Source of the DNA: Loxodes magnus
Taxonomy: Eukaryota > Ciliophora > Karyorelictea > Loxodida > Loxodidae
Assembly (NCBI GenBank): GCA_946699065.1
Contig: CAMPDV010000017.1
Location: forward strand, 1 to 64,000
Length of the DNA stretch: 64,000 bases
Direction: 5' to 3'
Shown: one piece after another, positions 53,401-64,000 of the stretch
Layout of the letters: every line of letters starts with the position of its first letter
Position numbering within the stretch: the stretch's first letter is position 1
Program-made: the position numbers and the translations under genes
The notes under the pieces: model-generated
What the model was told of the DNA's origin: nothing
The model's database searches: none
What the model saw: the letters and a program-made list of their open reading frames with translations, nothing else

Positions 53401-56400
53401 CCAGATACGATCCATTTCGTGTCATTGCTTAGTGCGATCGCTCAAACTACTGACTCGTTTCCTTTCAAGGTCCTCGTACAACTACCCGTCCAGAAATCTC
53501 ATACACGAATAGTTCAATCGACTCTTCCAGATACGATCCATTTCGTGTCATTGCTTAGTGCGATCGCTCAAACTACTGACTCGTGTCCTTTCAAGGTCCT
53601 CGTACAACTACCCGTCCAGAAATCTCATACACGAATCGTTCCATCGTCACTTCCAGATACAATCCATTTCGTGTCATTGCTTAGTGCGATCGCTAAAACT
53701 CCTGACTCGTTTCCTTTCAAGGTCCTCGTACAACTACCCGTCCAGAAATCTCATACACGAATCGTTCCATCGTCACTTCCAGATACAATCCATTTCGTGT
53801 CATTGCTTAGTGCGATCGCTAAAACTCCTGACTCGTTTCCTTTCAAGGTCCTCGTACAACTACCCGTCCAGAAATCTCATACACGAATCGTTCCATCGAA
53901 ACTTACAGATACAATCCATTTCGTGTCATTGCTTAGTGCGATCGCTAAAACTCCTGACTCGTTTCCTTTCAAGGTCCTCGTACAACTACCCGTCCAGAAA
54001 TCTCATACACGAATCGTTCCATCGACTCTTCCAGATACGATCCATTTCGTGTCATTGCTTAGTGCGACCGCTCAAACTCCTGACTCGTTTCCTTTCAAGG
54101 TCCTCGTACAACTACCCGTCCAGAAATCTCATACATGAATCGTTCCATCGTCACTTCCAGATACGATCCATTTCGTGTCATTGCTTAGTGCGATCGCTCA
54201 AACTACTGACTCGTTTCCTTTCAAGGTCCTCGTACAACTACCCGTCCAGAAATCTCATACACGAATCGTTCCATCGACTCTTCCAGATACGATCCATTTC
54301 GTGTCATTGCTTAGTGCGATCGCTCCAACTACTGACTCGTTTCCTTCCAAGGTCCTCGTACAACTACCCGTCCAGAAATCTCATACACGAATCGTTCCAT
54401 CGAAACTTACAGATACAATCCATTTCGTGTCATTGCTTAGTGCGATCGCTAAAACTCCTGACTCGTTTCCTTTCAAGGTCCTCGTACAACTACCCGTCCA
54501 GAAATCTCATACACGAATCGTTCAATCGTCACTTCCAGATACGATCCATTTCGTGTCATTGCTTAGTGCGATCGCTCAAACTACTGACTCGTTTCCTTTC
54601 AAGGTCCTCGTACAACTACCCGTCCAGAAATCTCATACACGAATAGTTCAATCGACACTTCCAGATACGATCCATTTCGTGTCATTGCTTAGTGCGATCG
54701 CTCAAACTACTGACTCGTTTCCTTTCAAGGTCCTCGTACAACTACCCGTCCAGAAATCTCATACACGAATCGTTCCATCGTCACTTCCAGATACGATCCA
54801 TTTCGTGTCATTGCTTAGTGCGATCGCTCAAACTCCTGACTCGTGTCCTTTCAAGGTCCTCGTACAACTACCCGTCCAGAAATCTCATACACGAATAGTT
54901 CAATCGACTCTTCCAGATACGATCCATTTCGTGTCATTGCTTAGTGCGATCGCTCAAACTCCTGACTCGTTTCCTTTCAAGGTCCTCGTACAACTACCCG
55001 TCCAGAAATCTCATACACGAATCGTTCCATCGTCACTTCCAGATACGATCCATTTCGTGTCATTGCTTAGTGCGATCGCTAAAACTCCTGACTCGTTTCC
55101 TTTCAAGGTCCTCGTACAACTACCCGTCCAGAAATCTCATACACGAATAGTTCAATCGACTCTTCCAGATACGATCCATTTCGTGTCATTGCTTAGTGCG
55201 ATCGCTAAAACTCCTGACTCGTTTCCTTTCAAGGTCCTCGTACAACTACCCGTCCAGAAATCTCATACACGAATAGTTCAATCGTCACTTCCAGATACGA
55301 TCCATTTCGTGTCATTGCTTAGTGCGATCGCTAAAACTCCTGACTCGTTTCCTTTCAAGGTCCTCGTACAACTACCCGTCCAGAAATCTCATACACGAAT
55401 CGTTCAATCGTCACTTCCAGATACGATCCATTTCGTGTCATTGCTTAGTGCGATCGCTCAAACTACTGACTCGTTTCCTTTCAAGGTCCTCGTACAACTA
55501 CCCGTCCAGAAATCTCATACACGAATCGTTCCATCGTCACTTCCAGATACGATCCATTTCGTGTCATTGCTTAGTGCGATCGCTCAAACTACTGACTCGT
55601 TTCCTTTCAAGGTCCTCGTACAACTACCCGTCCAGAAATCTCATACACGAATCGTTCCATCGAAACTTACAGATACAATCCATTTCGTGTCATTGCTTAG
55701 TGCGATCGCTAAAACTCCTGACTCGTTTCCTTTCAAGGTCCTCGTACAACTACCCGTCCAGAAATCTCATACACGAATCGTTCAATCGTCACTTCCAGAT
55801 ACGATCCATTTCGTGTCATTGCTTAGTGCGATCGCTCAAACTACTGACTCGTTTCCTTTCAAGGTCCTCGTACAACTACCCGTCCAGAAATCTCATACAC
55901 GAATCGTTCCATCGTCACTTCCAGATACGATCCATTTCGTGTCATTGCTTAGTGCGATCGCTCAAACTACTGACTCGTTTCCTTTCAAGGTCCTCGTACA
56001 ACTACCCGTCCAGAAATCTCATACACGAATAGTTCATCCGTCACTTCCAGATACGATCCATTTCGTGTCATTGCTTAGTGCGACCGCTCAAACTACTGAC
56101 TCGTTTCCTTTCAAGGTCCTCGTACAACTACCCGTCCAGAAATCTCATACACGAATCGTTCCATCGTCACTTCCAGATACGATCCATTTCGTGTCATTGC
56201 TTAGTGCGATCGCTCAAACTACTGACTCGTTTCCTTTCAAGGTCCTCGTACAACTACCCGTCCAGAAATCTCATACACGAATAGTTCAATCGACTCTTCC
56301 AGATACGATCCATTTCGTGTCATTGCTTAGTGCGATCGCTCAAACTACTGACTCGTGTCCTTTCAAGGTCCTCGTACAACTACCCGTCCAGAAATCTCAT

Positions 56401-59400
56401 ACACGAATCGTTCCATCGTCACTTCCAGATACAATCCATTTCGTGTCATTGCTTAGTGCGATCGCTAAAACTCCTGACTCGTTTCCTTTCAAGGTCCTCG
56501 TACAACTACCCGTCCAGAAATCTCATACACGAATCGTTCCATCGAAACTTACAGATACAATCCATTTCGTGTCATTGCTTAGTGCGATCGCTCAAACTCC
56601 TGACTCGTTTCCTTTCAAGGTCCTCGTACAACTACCCGTCCAGAAATCTCATACACGAATCGTTCCATCGAAACTTACAGATACAATCCATTTCGTGTCA
56701 TTGCTTAGTGCGATCGCTAAAACTACTGACTCGTGTCCTTTCAAGGTCCTCGTACAACTACCCGTCCAGAAATCTCATACACGAATCGTTCCATCGACTC
56801 TTCCAGATACGATCCATTTCGTGTCATTGCTTAGTGCGACCGCTCAAACTCCTGACTCGTTTCCTTTCAAGGTCCTCGTACAACTACCCGTCCAGAAATC
56901 TCATACACGAATAGTTCAATCGTCACTTCCAGATACGATCCATTTCGTGTCATTGCTTAGTGCGATCGCTAAAACTACTGACTCGTTTCCTTTCAAGGTC
57001 CTCGTACAACTACCCGTCCAGAAATCTCATACACGAATAGTTCAATCGTCACTTCCAGATACGATCCATTTCGTGTCATTGCTTAGTGCGATCGCTCAAA
57101 CTACTGACTCGTTTCCTTTCAAGGTCCTCGTACAACTACCCGTCCAGAAATCTCATACACGAATCGTTCCATCGTCACTTCCAGATACAATCCATTTCGT
57201 GTCATTGCTTAGTGCGATCGCTCCAACTCCTGACTCGTTTCCTTTCAAGGTCCTCGTACAACTACCCGTCCAGAAATCTCATACACGAATCGTTCCATCG
57301 ACTCTTCCAGATACGATCCATTTCGTGTCATTGCTTAGTGCGATCGCTCCAACTACTGACTCGTTTCCTTTCAAGGTCCTCGTACAACTACCCGTCCAGA
57401 AATCTCATACACGAATCGTTCCATCGTCACTTCCAGATACAATCCATTTCGTGTCATTGCTTAGTGCGATCGCTAAAACTACTGAGTCGTTTCCTTTCAA
57501 GGTCCTCGTACAACTACCCGTCCAGAAATCTCATACACGAATCGTTCCATCGTCACTTCCAGATACGATCCATTTCGTGTCATTGCTTAGTGCGATCGCT
57601 AAAACTCCTGACTCGTTTCCTTTCAAGGTCCTCGTACAACTACCCGTCCAGAAATCTCATACACGAATCGTTCCATCGAAACTTACAGATACAATCCATT
57701 TCGTGTCATTGCTTAGTGCGATCGCTAAAACTCCTGACTCGTTTCCTTTCAAGGTCCTCGTACAACTACCCGTCCAGAAATCTCATACACGAATCGTTCC
57801 ATCGTCACTTCCAGATACGATCCATTTCGTGTCATTGCTTAGTGCGATCGCTAAAACTCCTGACTCGTTTCCTTTCAAGGTCCTCGTACAACTACCCGTC
57901 CAGAAATCTCATACACGAATCGTTCCATCGTCACTTCCAGATACGATCCATTTCGTGTCATTGCTTAGTGCGATCGCTAAAACTCCTGACTCGTTTCCTT
58001 TCAAGGTCCTCGTACAACTACCCGTCCAGAAATCTCATACACGAATCGTTCCATCGAAACTTACAGATACAATCCATTTCGTGTCATTGCTTAGTGCGAT
58101 CGCTAAAACTACTGAGTCGTTTCCTTTCAAGGTCCTCGTACAACTACCCGTCCAGAAATCTCATACACGAATCGTTCCATCGTCACTTCCAGATACGATC
58201 CATTTCGTGTCATTGCTTAGTGCGATCGCTAAAACTACTGACTCGTTTCCTTTCAAGGTCCTCGTACAACTACCCGTCCAGAAATCACATACACGAATCG
58301 TTCCATCGAAACTTACAGATACAATCCATTTCGTGTCATTGCTTAGTGCGATCGCTAAAACTCCTGACTCGTTTCCTTTCAAGGTCCTCGTACAACTACC
58401 CGTCCAGAAATCTCATACACGAATAGTTCAATCTTCACTTCCAGATACGATCCATTTCGTGTCATTGCTTAGTGCGATCGCTAAAACTACTGACTCGTGT
58501 CCTTTCAAGGTCCTCGTACAACTACCCGTCCAGAAATCTCATACACGAATCGTTCCATCGTCACTTCCAGATACAATCCATTTCGTGTCATTGCTTAGTG
58601 CGATCGCTCCAACTACTGACTCGTTTCCTTTCAAGGTCCTCGTACAACTACCCGTCCAGAAATCTCATACACGAATAGTTCAATCGACACTTCCAGATAC
58701 GATCCATTTCGTGTCATTGCTTAGTGCGATCGCTCAAACTACTGACTCGTTTCCTTTCAAGGTCCTCGTACAACTACCCGTCCAGAAATCTCATACACGA
58801 ATCGTTCCATCGTCACTTCCAGATACGATCCATTTCGTGTCATTGCTTAGTGCGATCGCTAAAACTACTGAGTCGTTTCCTTTCAAGGTCCTCGTACAAC
58901 TACCCGTCCAGAAATCTCATACACGAATCGTTCCATCGTCACTTCCAGATACAATCCATTTCGTGTCATTGCTTAGTGCGATCGCTAAAACTCCTGACTC
59001 GTTTCCTTTCAAGGTCCTCGTACAACTACCCGTCCAGAAATCTCATACACGAATCGTTCCATCGAAACTTACAGATACAATCCATTTCGTGTCATTGCTT
59101 AGTGCGATCGCTAAAACTCCTGACTCGTTTCCTTTCAAGGTCCTCGTACAACTACCCGTCCAGAAATCTCATACACGAATCGTTCAATCGTCACTTCCAG
59201 ATACGATCCATTTCGTGTCATTGCTTAGTGCGATCGCTCAAACTACTGACTCGTTTCCTTTCAAGGTCCTCGTACAACTACCCGTCCAGAAATCTCATAC
59301 ACGAATCGTTCCATCGTCACTTCCAGATACGATCCATTTCGTGTCATTGCTTAGTGCGATCGCTCAAACTCCTGACTCGTTTCCTTTCAAGGTCCTCGTA

Positions 59401-62400
59401 CAACTACCCGTCCAGAAATCTCATACACGAATCGTTCCATCGTCACTTCCAGATACGATCCATTTCGTGTCATTGCTTAGTGCGATCGCTCAAACTCCTG
59501 ACTCGTGTCCTTTCAAGGTCCTCGTACAACTACCCGTCCAGAAATCTCATACACGAATAGTTCAATCGTCACTTCCAGATACGATCCATTTCGTGTCATT
59601 GCTTAGTGCGATCGCTAAAACTCCTGACTCGTTTCCTTTCAAGGTCCTCGTACAACTACCCGTCCAGAAATCTCATACACGAATCGTTCAATCGTCACTT
59701 CCAGATACGATCCATTTCGTGTCATTGCTTAGTGCGATCGCTCAAACTACTGACTCGTTTCCTTTCAAGGTCCTCGTACAACTACCCGTCCAGAAATCTC
59801 ATACACGAATCGTTCCATCGACTCTTCCAGATACGATCCATTTCGTGTCATTGCTTAGTGCGATCGCTCCAACTCCTGACTCGTTTCCTTTCAAGGTCCT
59901 CGTACAACTACCCGTCCAGAAATCTCATACACGAATCGTTCCATCGTCACTTCCAGATACGATCCATTTCGTGTCATTGCTTAGTGCGATCGCTAAAACT
60001 CCTGACTCGTTTCCTTTCAAGGTCCTCGTACAACTACCCGTCCAGAAATCTCATACACGAATCGTTCCATCGTCACTTCCAGATACAATCCATTTCGTGT
60101 CATTGCTTAGTGCGATCGCTAAAACTCCTGACTCGTTTCCTTTCAAGGTCCTCGTACAACTACCCGTCCAGAAATCTCATACACGAATAGTTCAATCTTC
60201 ACTTCCAGATACAATCCATTTCGTGTCATTGCTTAGTGCGATCGCTCCAACTCCTGACTCGTTTCCTTTCAAGGTCCTCGTACAACTACCCGTCCAGAAA
60301 TCTCATACACGAATAGTTCAATCGTCACTTCCAGATACGATCCATTTCGTGTCATTGCTTAGTGCGATCGCTAAAACTACTGACTCGTTTCCTTTCAAGG
60401 TCCTCGTACAACTACCCGTCCAGAAATCTCATACACGAATCGTTCCATCGTCACTTCCAGATACAATCCATTTCGTGTCATTGCTTAGTGCGATCGCTCC
60501 AACTCCTGACTCGTTTCCTTTCAAGGTCCTCGTACAACTACCCGTCCAGAAATCTCATACACGAATCGTTCCATCGACTCTTCCAGATACGATCCATTTC
60601 GTGTCATTGCTTAGTGCGATCGCTCCAACTCCTGACTCGTTTCCTTTCAAGGTCCTCGTACAACTACCCGTCCAGAAATCTCATACACGAATCGTTCCAT
60701 CGTCACTTCCAGATACGATCCATTTCGTGTCATTGCTTAGTGCGATCGCTAAAACTCCTGACTCGTTTCCTTTCAAGGTCCTCGTACAACTACCCGTCCA
60801 GAAATCTCATACACGAATCGTTCCATCGTCACTTCCAGATACAATCCATTTCGTGTCATTGCTTAGTGCGATCGCTAAAACTCCTGACTCGTTTCCTTTC
60901 AAGGTCCTCGTACAACTACCCGTCCAGAAATCTCATACACGAATAGTTCAATCTTCACTTCCAGATACAATCCATTTCGTGTCATTGCTTAGTGCGATCG
61001 CTCCAACTCCTGACTCGTTTCCTTTCAAGGTCCTCGTACAACTACCCGTCCAGAAATCTCATACACGAATAGTTCAATCGACACTTCCAGATACGATCCA
61101 TTTCGTGTCATTGCTTAGTGCGATCGCTCCAACTTCTGACTCGTTTCCTTTCAAGGTCCTCGTACAACTACCCGTCCAGAAATCTCATACACGAATAGTT
61201 CAATCGACTCTTCCAGATACAATCCATTTCGTGTCATTGCTTAGTGCGATCGCTAAAACTACTGACTCGTGTCCTTTCAAGGTCCTCGTACAACTACCCG
61301 TCCAGAAATCTCATACACGAATCGTTCCATCGAAACTTCCAGATACAATCCATTTCGTGTCATTGCTTAGTGCGATCGCTAAAACTCCTGACTCGTTTCC
61401 TTTCAAGGTCCTCGTACAACTACCCGTCCAGAAATCTCATACACGAATCGTTCCATCGTCACTTCCAGATACAATCCATTTCGTGTCATTGCTTAGTGCG
61501 ATCGCTAAAACTCCTGACTCGTTTCCTTTCAAGGTCCTCGTACAACTACCCGTCCAGAAATCTCATACACGAATCGTTCCATCGTCACTTCCAGATACAA
61601 TCCATTTCGTGTCATTGCTTAGTGCGATCGCTAAAACTACTGACTCGTTTCCTTTCAAGGTCCTCGTACAACTACCCGTCCAGAAATCTCATACACGAAT
61701 CGTTCCATCGTCACTTCCAGATACAATCCATTTCGTGTCATTGCTTAGTGCGATCGCTCCAACTCCTGACTCGTTTCCTTTCAAGGTCCTCGTACAACTA
61801 CCCGTCCAGAAATCTCATACACGAATAGTTCAATCGACTCTTCCAGATACAATCCATTTCGTGTCATTGCTTAGTGCGATCGCTAAAACTACTGACTCGT
61901 GTCCTTTCAAGGTCCTCGTACAACTACCCGTCCAGAAATCTCATACACGAATCGTTCCATCGAAACTTACAGATACAATCCATTTCGTGTCATTGCTTAG
62001 TGCGATCGCTAAAACTCCTGACTCGTTTCCTTTCAAGGTCCTCGTACAACTACCCGTCCAGAAATCTCATACACGAATCGTTCCATCGACTCTTCCAGAT
62101 ACGATCCATTTCGTGTCATTGCTTAGTGCGACCGCTCAAACTCCTGACTCGTTTCCTTTCAAGGTCCTCGTACAACTACCCGTCCAGAAATCTCATACAC
62201 GAATAGTTCAATCGTCACTTCCAGATACGATCCATTTCGTGTCATTGCTTAGTGCGATCGCTAAAACTACTGACTCGTTTCCTTTCAAGGTCCTCGTACA
62301 ACTACCCGTCCAGAAATCTCATACACGAATCGTTCCATCGTCACTTCCAGATACGATCCATTTCGTGTCATTGCTTAGTGCGATCGCTCCAACTACTGAC

Positions 62401-64000
62401 TCGTTTCCTTTCAAGGTCCTCGTACAACTACCCGTCCAGAAATCTCATACACGAATCGTTCCATCGTCACTTCCAGATACAATCCATTTCGTGTCATTGC
62501 TTAGTGCGATCGCTATTTCGACTCGTTTCCTTTCAAAACTACAATCCATTTCGTGTCATTGCTTAGTGCTCGTTTCCTTTCAAAAACTACTCGTTTCCTT
62601 TCAAGGTCCTCGTACAACTACCCGTCCAGAAATCTCATACACGAATCGTTCCATCGTCACTTCCAGATACGATCCATTTCGTGTCATTGCTTAGTGCGAT
62701 CGCTAAAACTCCTGACTCGTTTCCTTTCAAGGTCCTCGTACAACTACCCGTCCAGAAATCTCATACACGAATCGTTCCATCGTCACTTCCAGATACAATC
62801 CATTTCGTGTCATTGCTTAGTGCGATCGCTAAAACTACTGACTCGTTTCCTTTCAAGGTCCTCGTACAACTACCCGTCCAGAAATCTCATACACGAATCG
62901 TTCCATCGTCACTTCCAGATACAATCCATTTCGTGTCATTGCTTAGTGCGATCGCTCCAACTACTGACTCGTTTCCTTTCAAGGTCCTCGTACAACTACC
63001 CGTCCAGAAATCTCATACACGAATCGTTCCATCGTCACTTCCAGATACGATCCATTTCGTGTCATTGCTTAGTGCGATCGCTAAAACTACTGACTCGTGT
63101 CCTTTCAAGGTCCTCGTACAACTACCCGTCCAGAAATCTCATACACGAATCGTTCCATCGTCACTTCCAGATACAATCCATTTCGTGTCATTGCTTAGTG
63201 CGATCGCTCCAACTCCTGACTCGTTTCCTTTCAAGGTCCTCGTACAACTACCCGTCCAGAAATCTCATACACGAATAGTTCAATCGACTCTTCCAGATAC
63301 AATCCATTTCGTGTCATTGCTTAGTGCGATCGCTAAAACTACTGACTCGTGTCCTTTCAAGGTCCTCGTACAACTACCCGTCCAGAAATCTCATACACGA
63401 ATCGTTCCATCGAAACTTACAGATACGATCCATTTCGTGTCATTGCTTAGTGCGACCGCTCAAACTACTGACTCGTTTCCTTTCAAGGTCCTCGTACAAC
63501 TACCCGTCCAGAAATCTCATACACGAATCGTTCCATCGTCACTTCCAGATACAATCCATTTCGTGTCATTGCTTAGTGCGATCGCTAAAACTACTGACTC
63601 GTTTCCTTTCAAGGTCCTCGTACAACTACCCGTCCAGAAATCTCATACACGAATCGTTCCATCGTCACTTCCAGATACGATCCATTTCGTGTCATTGCTT
63701 AGTGCGATCGCTCAAACTCCTGACTCGTTTCCTTTCAAGGTCCTCGTACAACTACCCGTCCAGAAATCTCATACACGAATCGTTCCATCGTCACTTCCAG
63801 ATACGATCCATTTCGTGTCATTGCTTAGTGCGATCGCTCCAACTCCTGACTCGTTTCCTTTCAAGGTCCTCGTACAACTACCCGTCCAGAAATCTCATAC
63901 ACGAATAGTTCAATCGTCACTTCCAGATACGATCCATTTCGTGTCATTGCTTAGTCGATCGCTAAAACTACTGACTCGTTTCCTTTCAAGGTCCTCGTAC
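35424..64000 (-). CDS. Giant WD40-repeat protein, C-terminal part (or a non-coding WD40 satellite)
   Basis: If translated with TGA = Trp, the minus strand encodes about 9,500 residues of WD40 repeats in this window, ending TRTLTLLDVDY at TGA 35426-35424. Its 5' end lies beyond 64000. WD40 repeats fold into propellers of about seven blades, so this would be some thirty propellers. The frame contains no TAA or TAG, but nearly every unit has TGA at the VWD tryptophan, and many have further TGA codons. The frame shifts at 62485-62675 (+1) and at about 63955 (-1), and the two cancel. Most units have Asn instead of His in the GH motif. These facts leave open a real giant gene, a decayed one, or a repeat reservoir. 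No start codon, promoter or N-terminal domain is visible. Confidence 0.45.
46562..48578 (-). repeat. Higher-order repeat of eight WD40 units (1008 bp)
   Basis: The rare GCGACCGCT variant (Ile to Val on the minus strand) marks units near 46882 and 47890, 1008 bp apart. The flanking run of at least five units has the same variant order in both copies. The same marked block recurs near 52302 and 53310 (again 1008 bp apart) and near 56080. Others (47890 to 48646, 53310 to 54066, 56080 to 56836) are spaced 756 bp, six units. This pattern shows unequal exchange or conversion over multi-unit blocks. Confidence 0.82.
62485..62675 (-). repeat. Irregular, rearranged unit in the WD40 array
   Basis: Here two CATTTCGTG boxes lie 62 bp apart and the next 128 bp further, so 190 bp replace the expected 126. 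The text repeats fragments (CGTTTCCTTTCAAAA twice) without the CGTACAACTACCCG part. The change is +1 modulo 3. It is the only major break in the visible array, and looks like a slippage or repair scar, or an assembly error. Confidence 0.85.

Larger units (their letters stand above)
35447..64000 (-). repeat. Tandem array of about 226 WD40-encoding 126-bp units
   Basis: Units are exactly 126 bp from about 35447 to the window end. The exceptions are a 190-bp irregular unit at 62485-62675 and a 125-bp unit at about 63830-63956. Read on the minus strand each unit is one 42-residue WD40 repeat: WIVSGSDDGTIRVWDF, WTGSCTRTLKGN, then ESVVWAIALSNDTK. Units differ at a handful of recurrent sites and are otherwise almost identical. 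Larger blocks recur as well. The same unit occurs four times in the kinase gene at 19754-21474. The array continues past the right edge. Confidence 0.97.

Noticed and set aside
40315-54138. A plus-strand open frame of 4607 codons, with similar ones at 54175-62694, 35527-37506 and 37795-40026
   Set aside because: These are the antisense of the WD40 array: a 126-bp unit without plus-strand stops gives endless open frames in more than one phase. The minus strand reads a recognisable WD40 repeat, while the plus strand (SLLSAIAQTTDSFPFKV) matches nothing I know.
35447-64000. CRISPR-like array
   Set aside because: The repeats are contiguous 126-bp units without unique spacers, in a eukaryote-like AT-rich context, and they encode WD40 blades.

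Overview
The window reads as nuclear DNA of a ciliate with an unusual genetic code. In the one clear gene (kinase plus WD40 repeats, minus strand, 21474 down to 19754), TAA and TAG fall where glutamine is expected in a protein kinase. TGA falls on the conserved tryptophan of WD40 repeats, and TGG stands at the same repeat position in sister repeats. The gene ends at a TGA. UAA/UAG = Gln with UGA = Trp or stop is the code described for karyorelict ciliates, and Condylostoma has a similar one. The taxon is an inference from the code, since no rRNA or other marker is present. Base composition is very AT-rich outside the repeats.

Layout. 1-17115: tandem 80-bp satellite, about 213 units, running off the left edge. 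17116-19753: AT-rich spacer with a dispersed hairpin-bearing repeat, a 60-bp minisatellite and an 8-bp microsatellite. 19754-21474: an apparently intact gene for a TKL-type kinase fused to six WD40 repeats, with one 20-nt intron. 21475-32090: AT-rich DNA in which I can recognise only relics, namely a TPR-like fragment near 27.2 kb and a broken TKL-type kinase at about 31.1-32.0 kb. 32091-33518: a 1.43-kb element with terminal inverted repeats and a GC-rich core. 33519-35423: AT-rich spacer. 35424-64000: about 226 near-identical 126-bp units, each encoding one 42-residue WD40 repeat on the minus strand, running off the right edge.

The most interesting feature is the pairing of the kinase-WD40 gene with the 28.5-kb WD40 array. 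Both lie on the minus strand, share the same 126-bp unit, and differ at a few recurrent, mostly amino-acid-changing positions that fall on repeat loops. The logic resembles fungal HET-E/HET-D proteins, where a signalling domain is joined to near-identical 42-residue WD repeats that diversify by recombination. A kinase receptor whose WD40 sensor exchanges repeats with a nearby array is a testable hypothesis, not something the sequence proves. The array could also be one enormous WD40 protein gene, or a satellite derived from one.

Because all three stop codons can be sense here, ORF length is not evidence of coding. I therefore name only segments with recognisable domain motifs.
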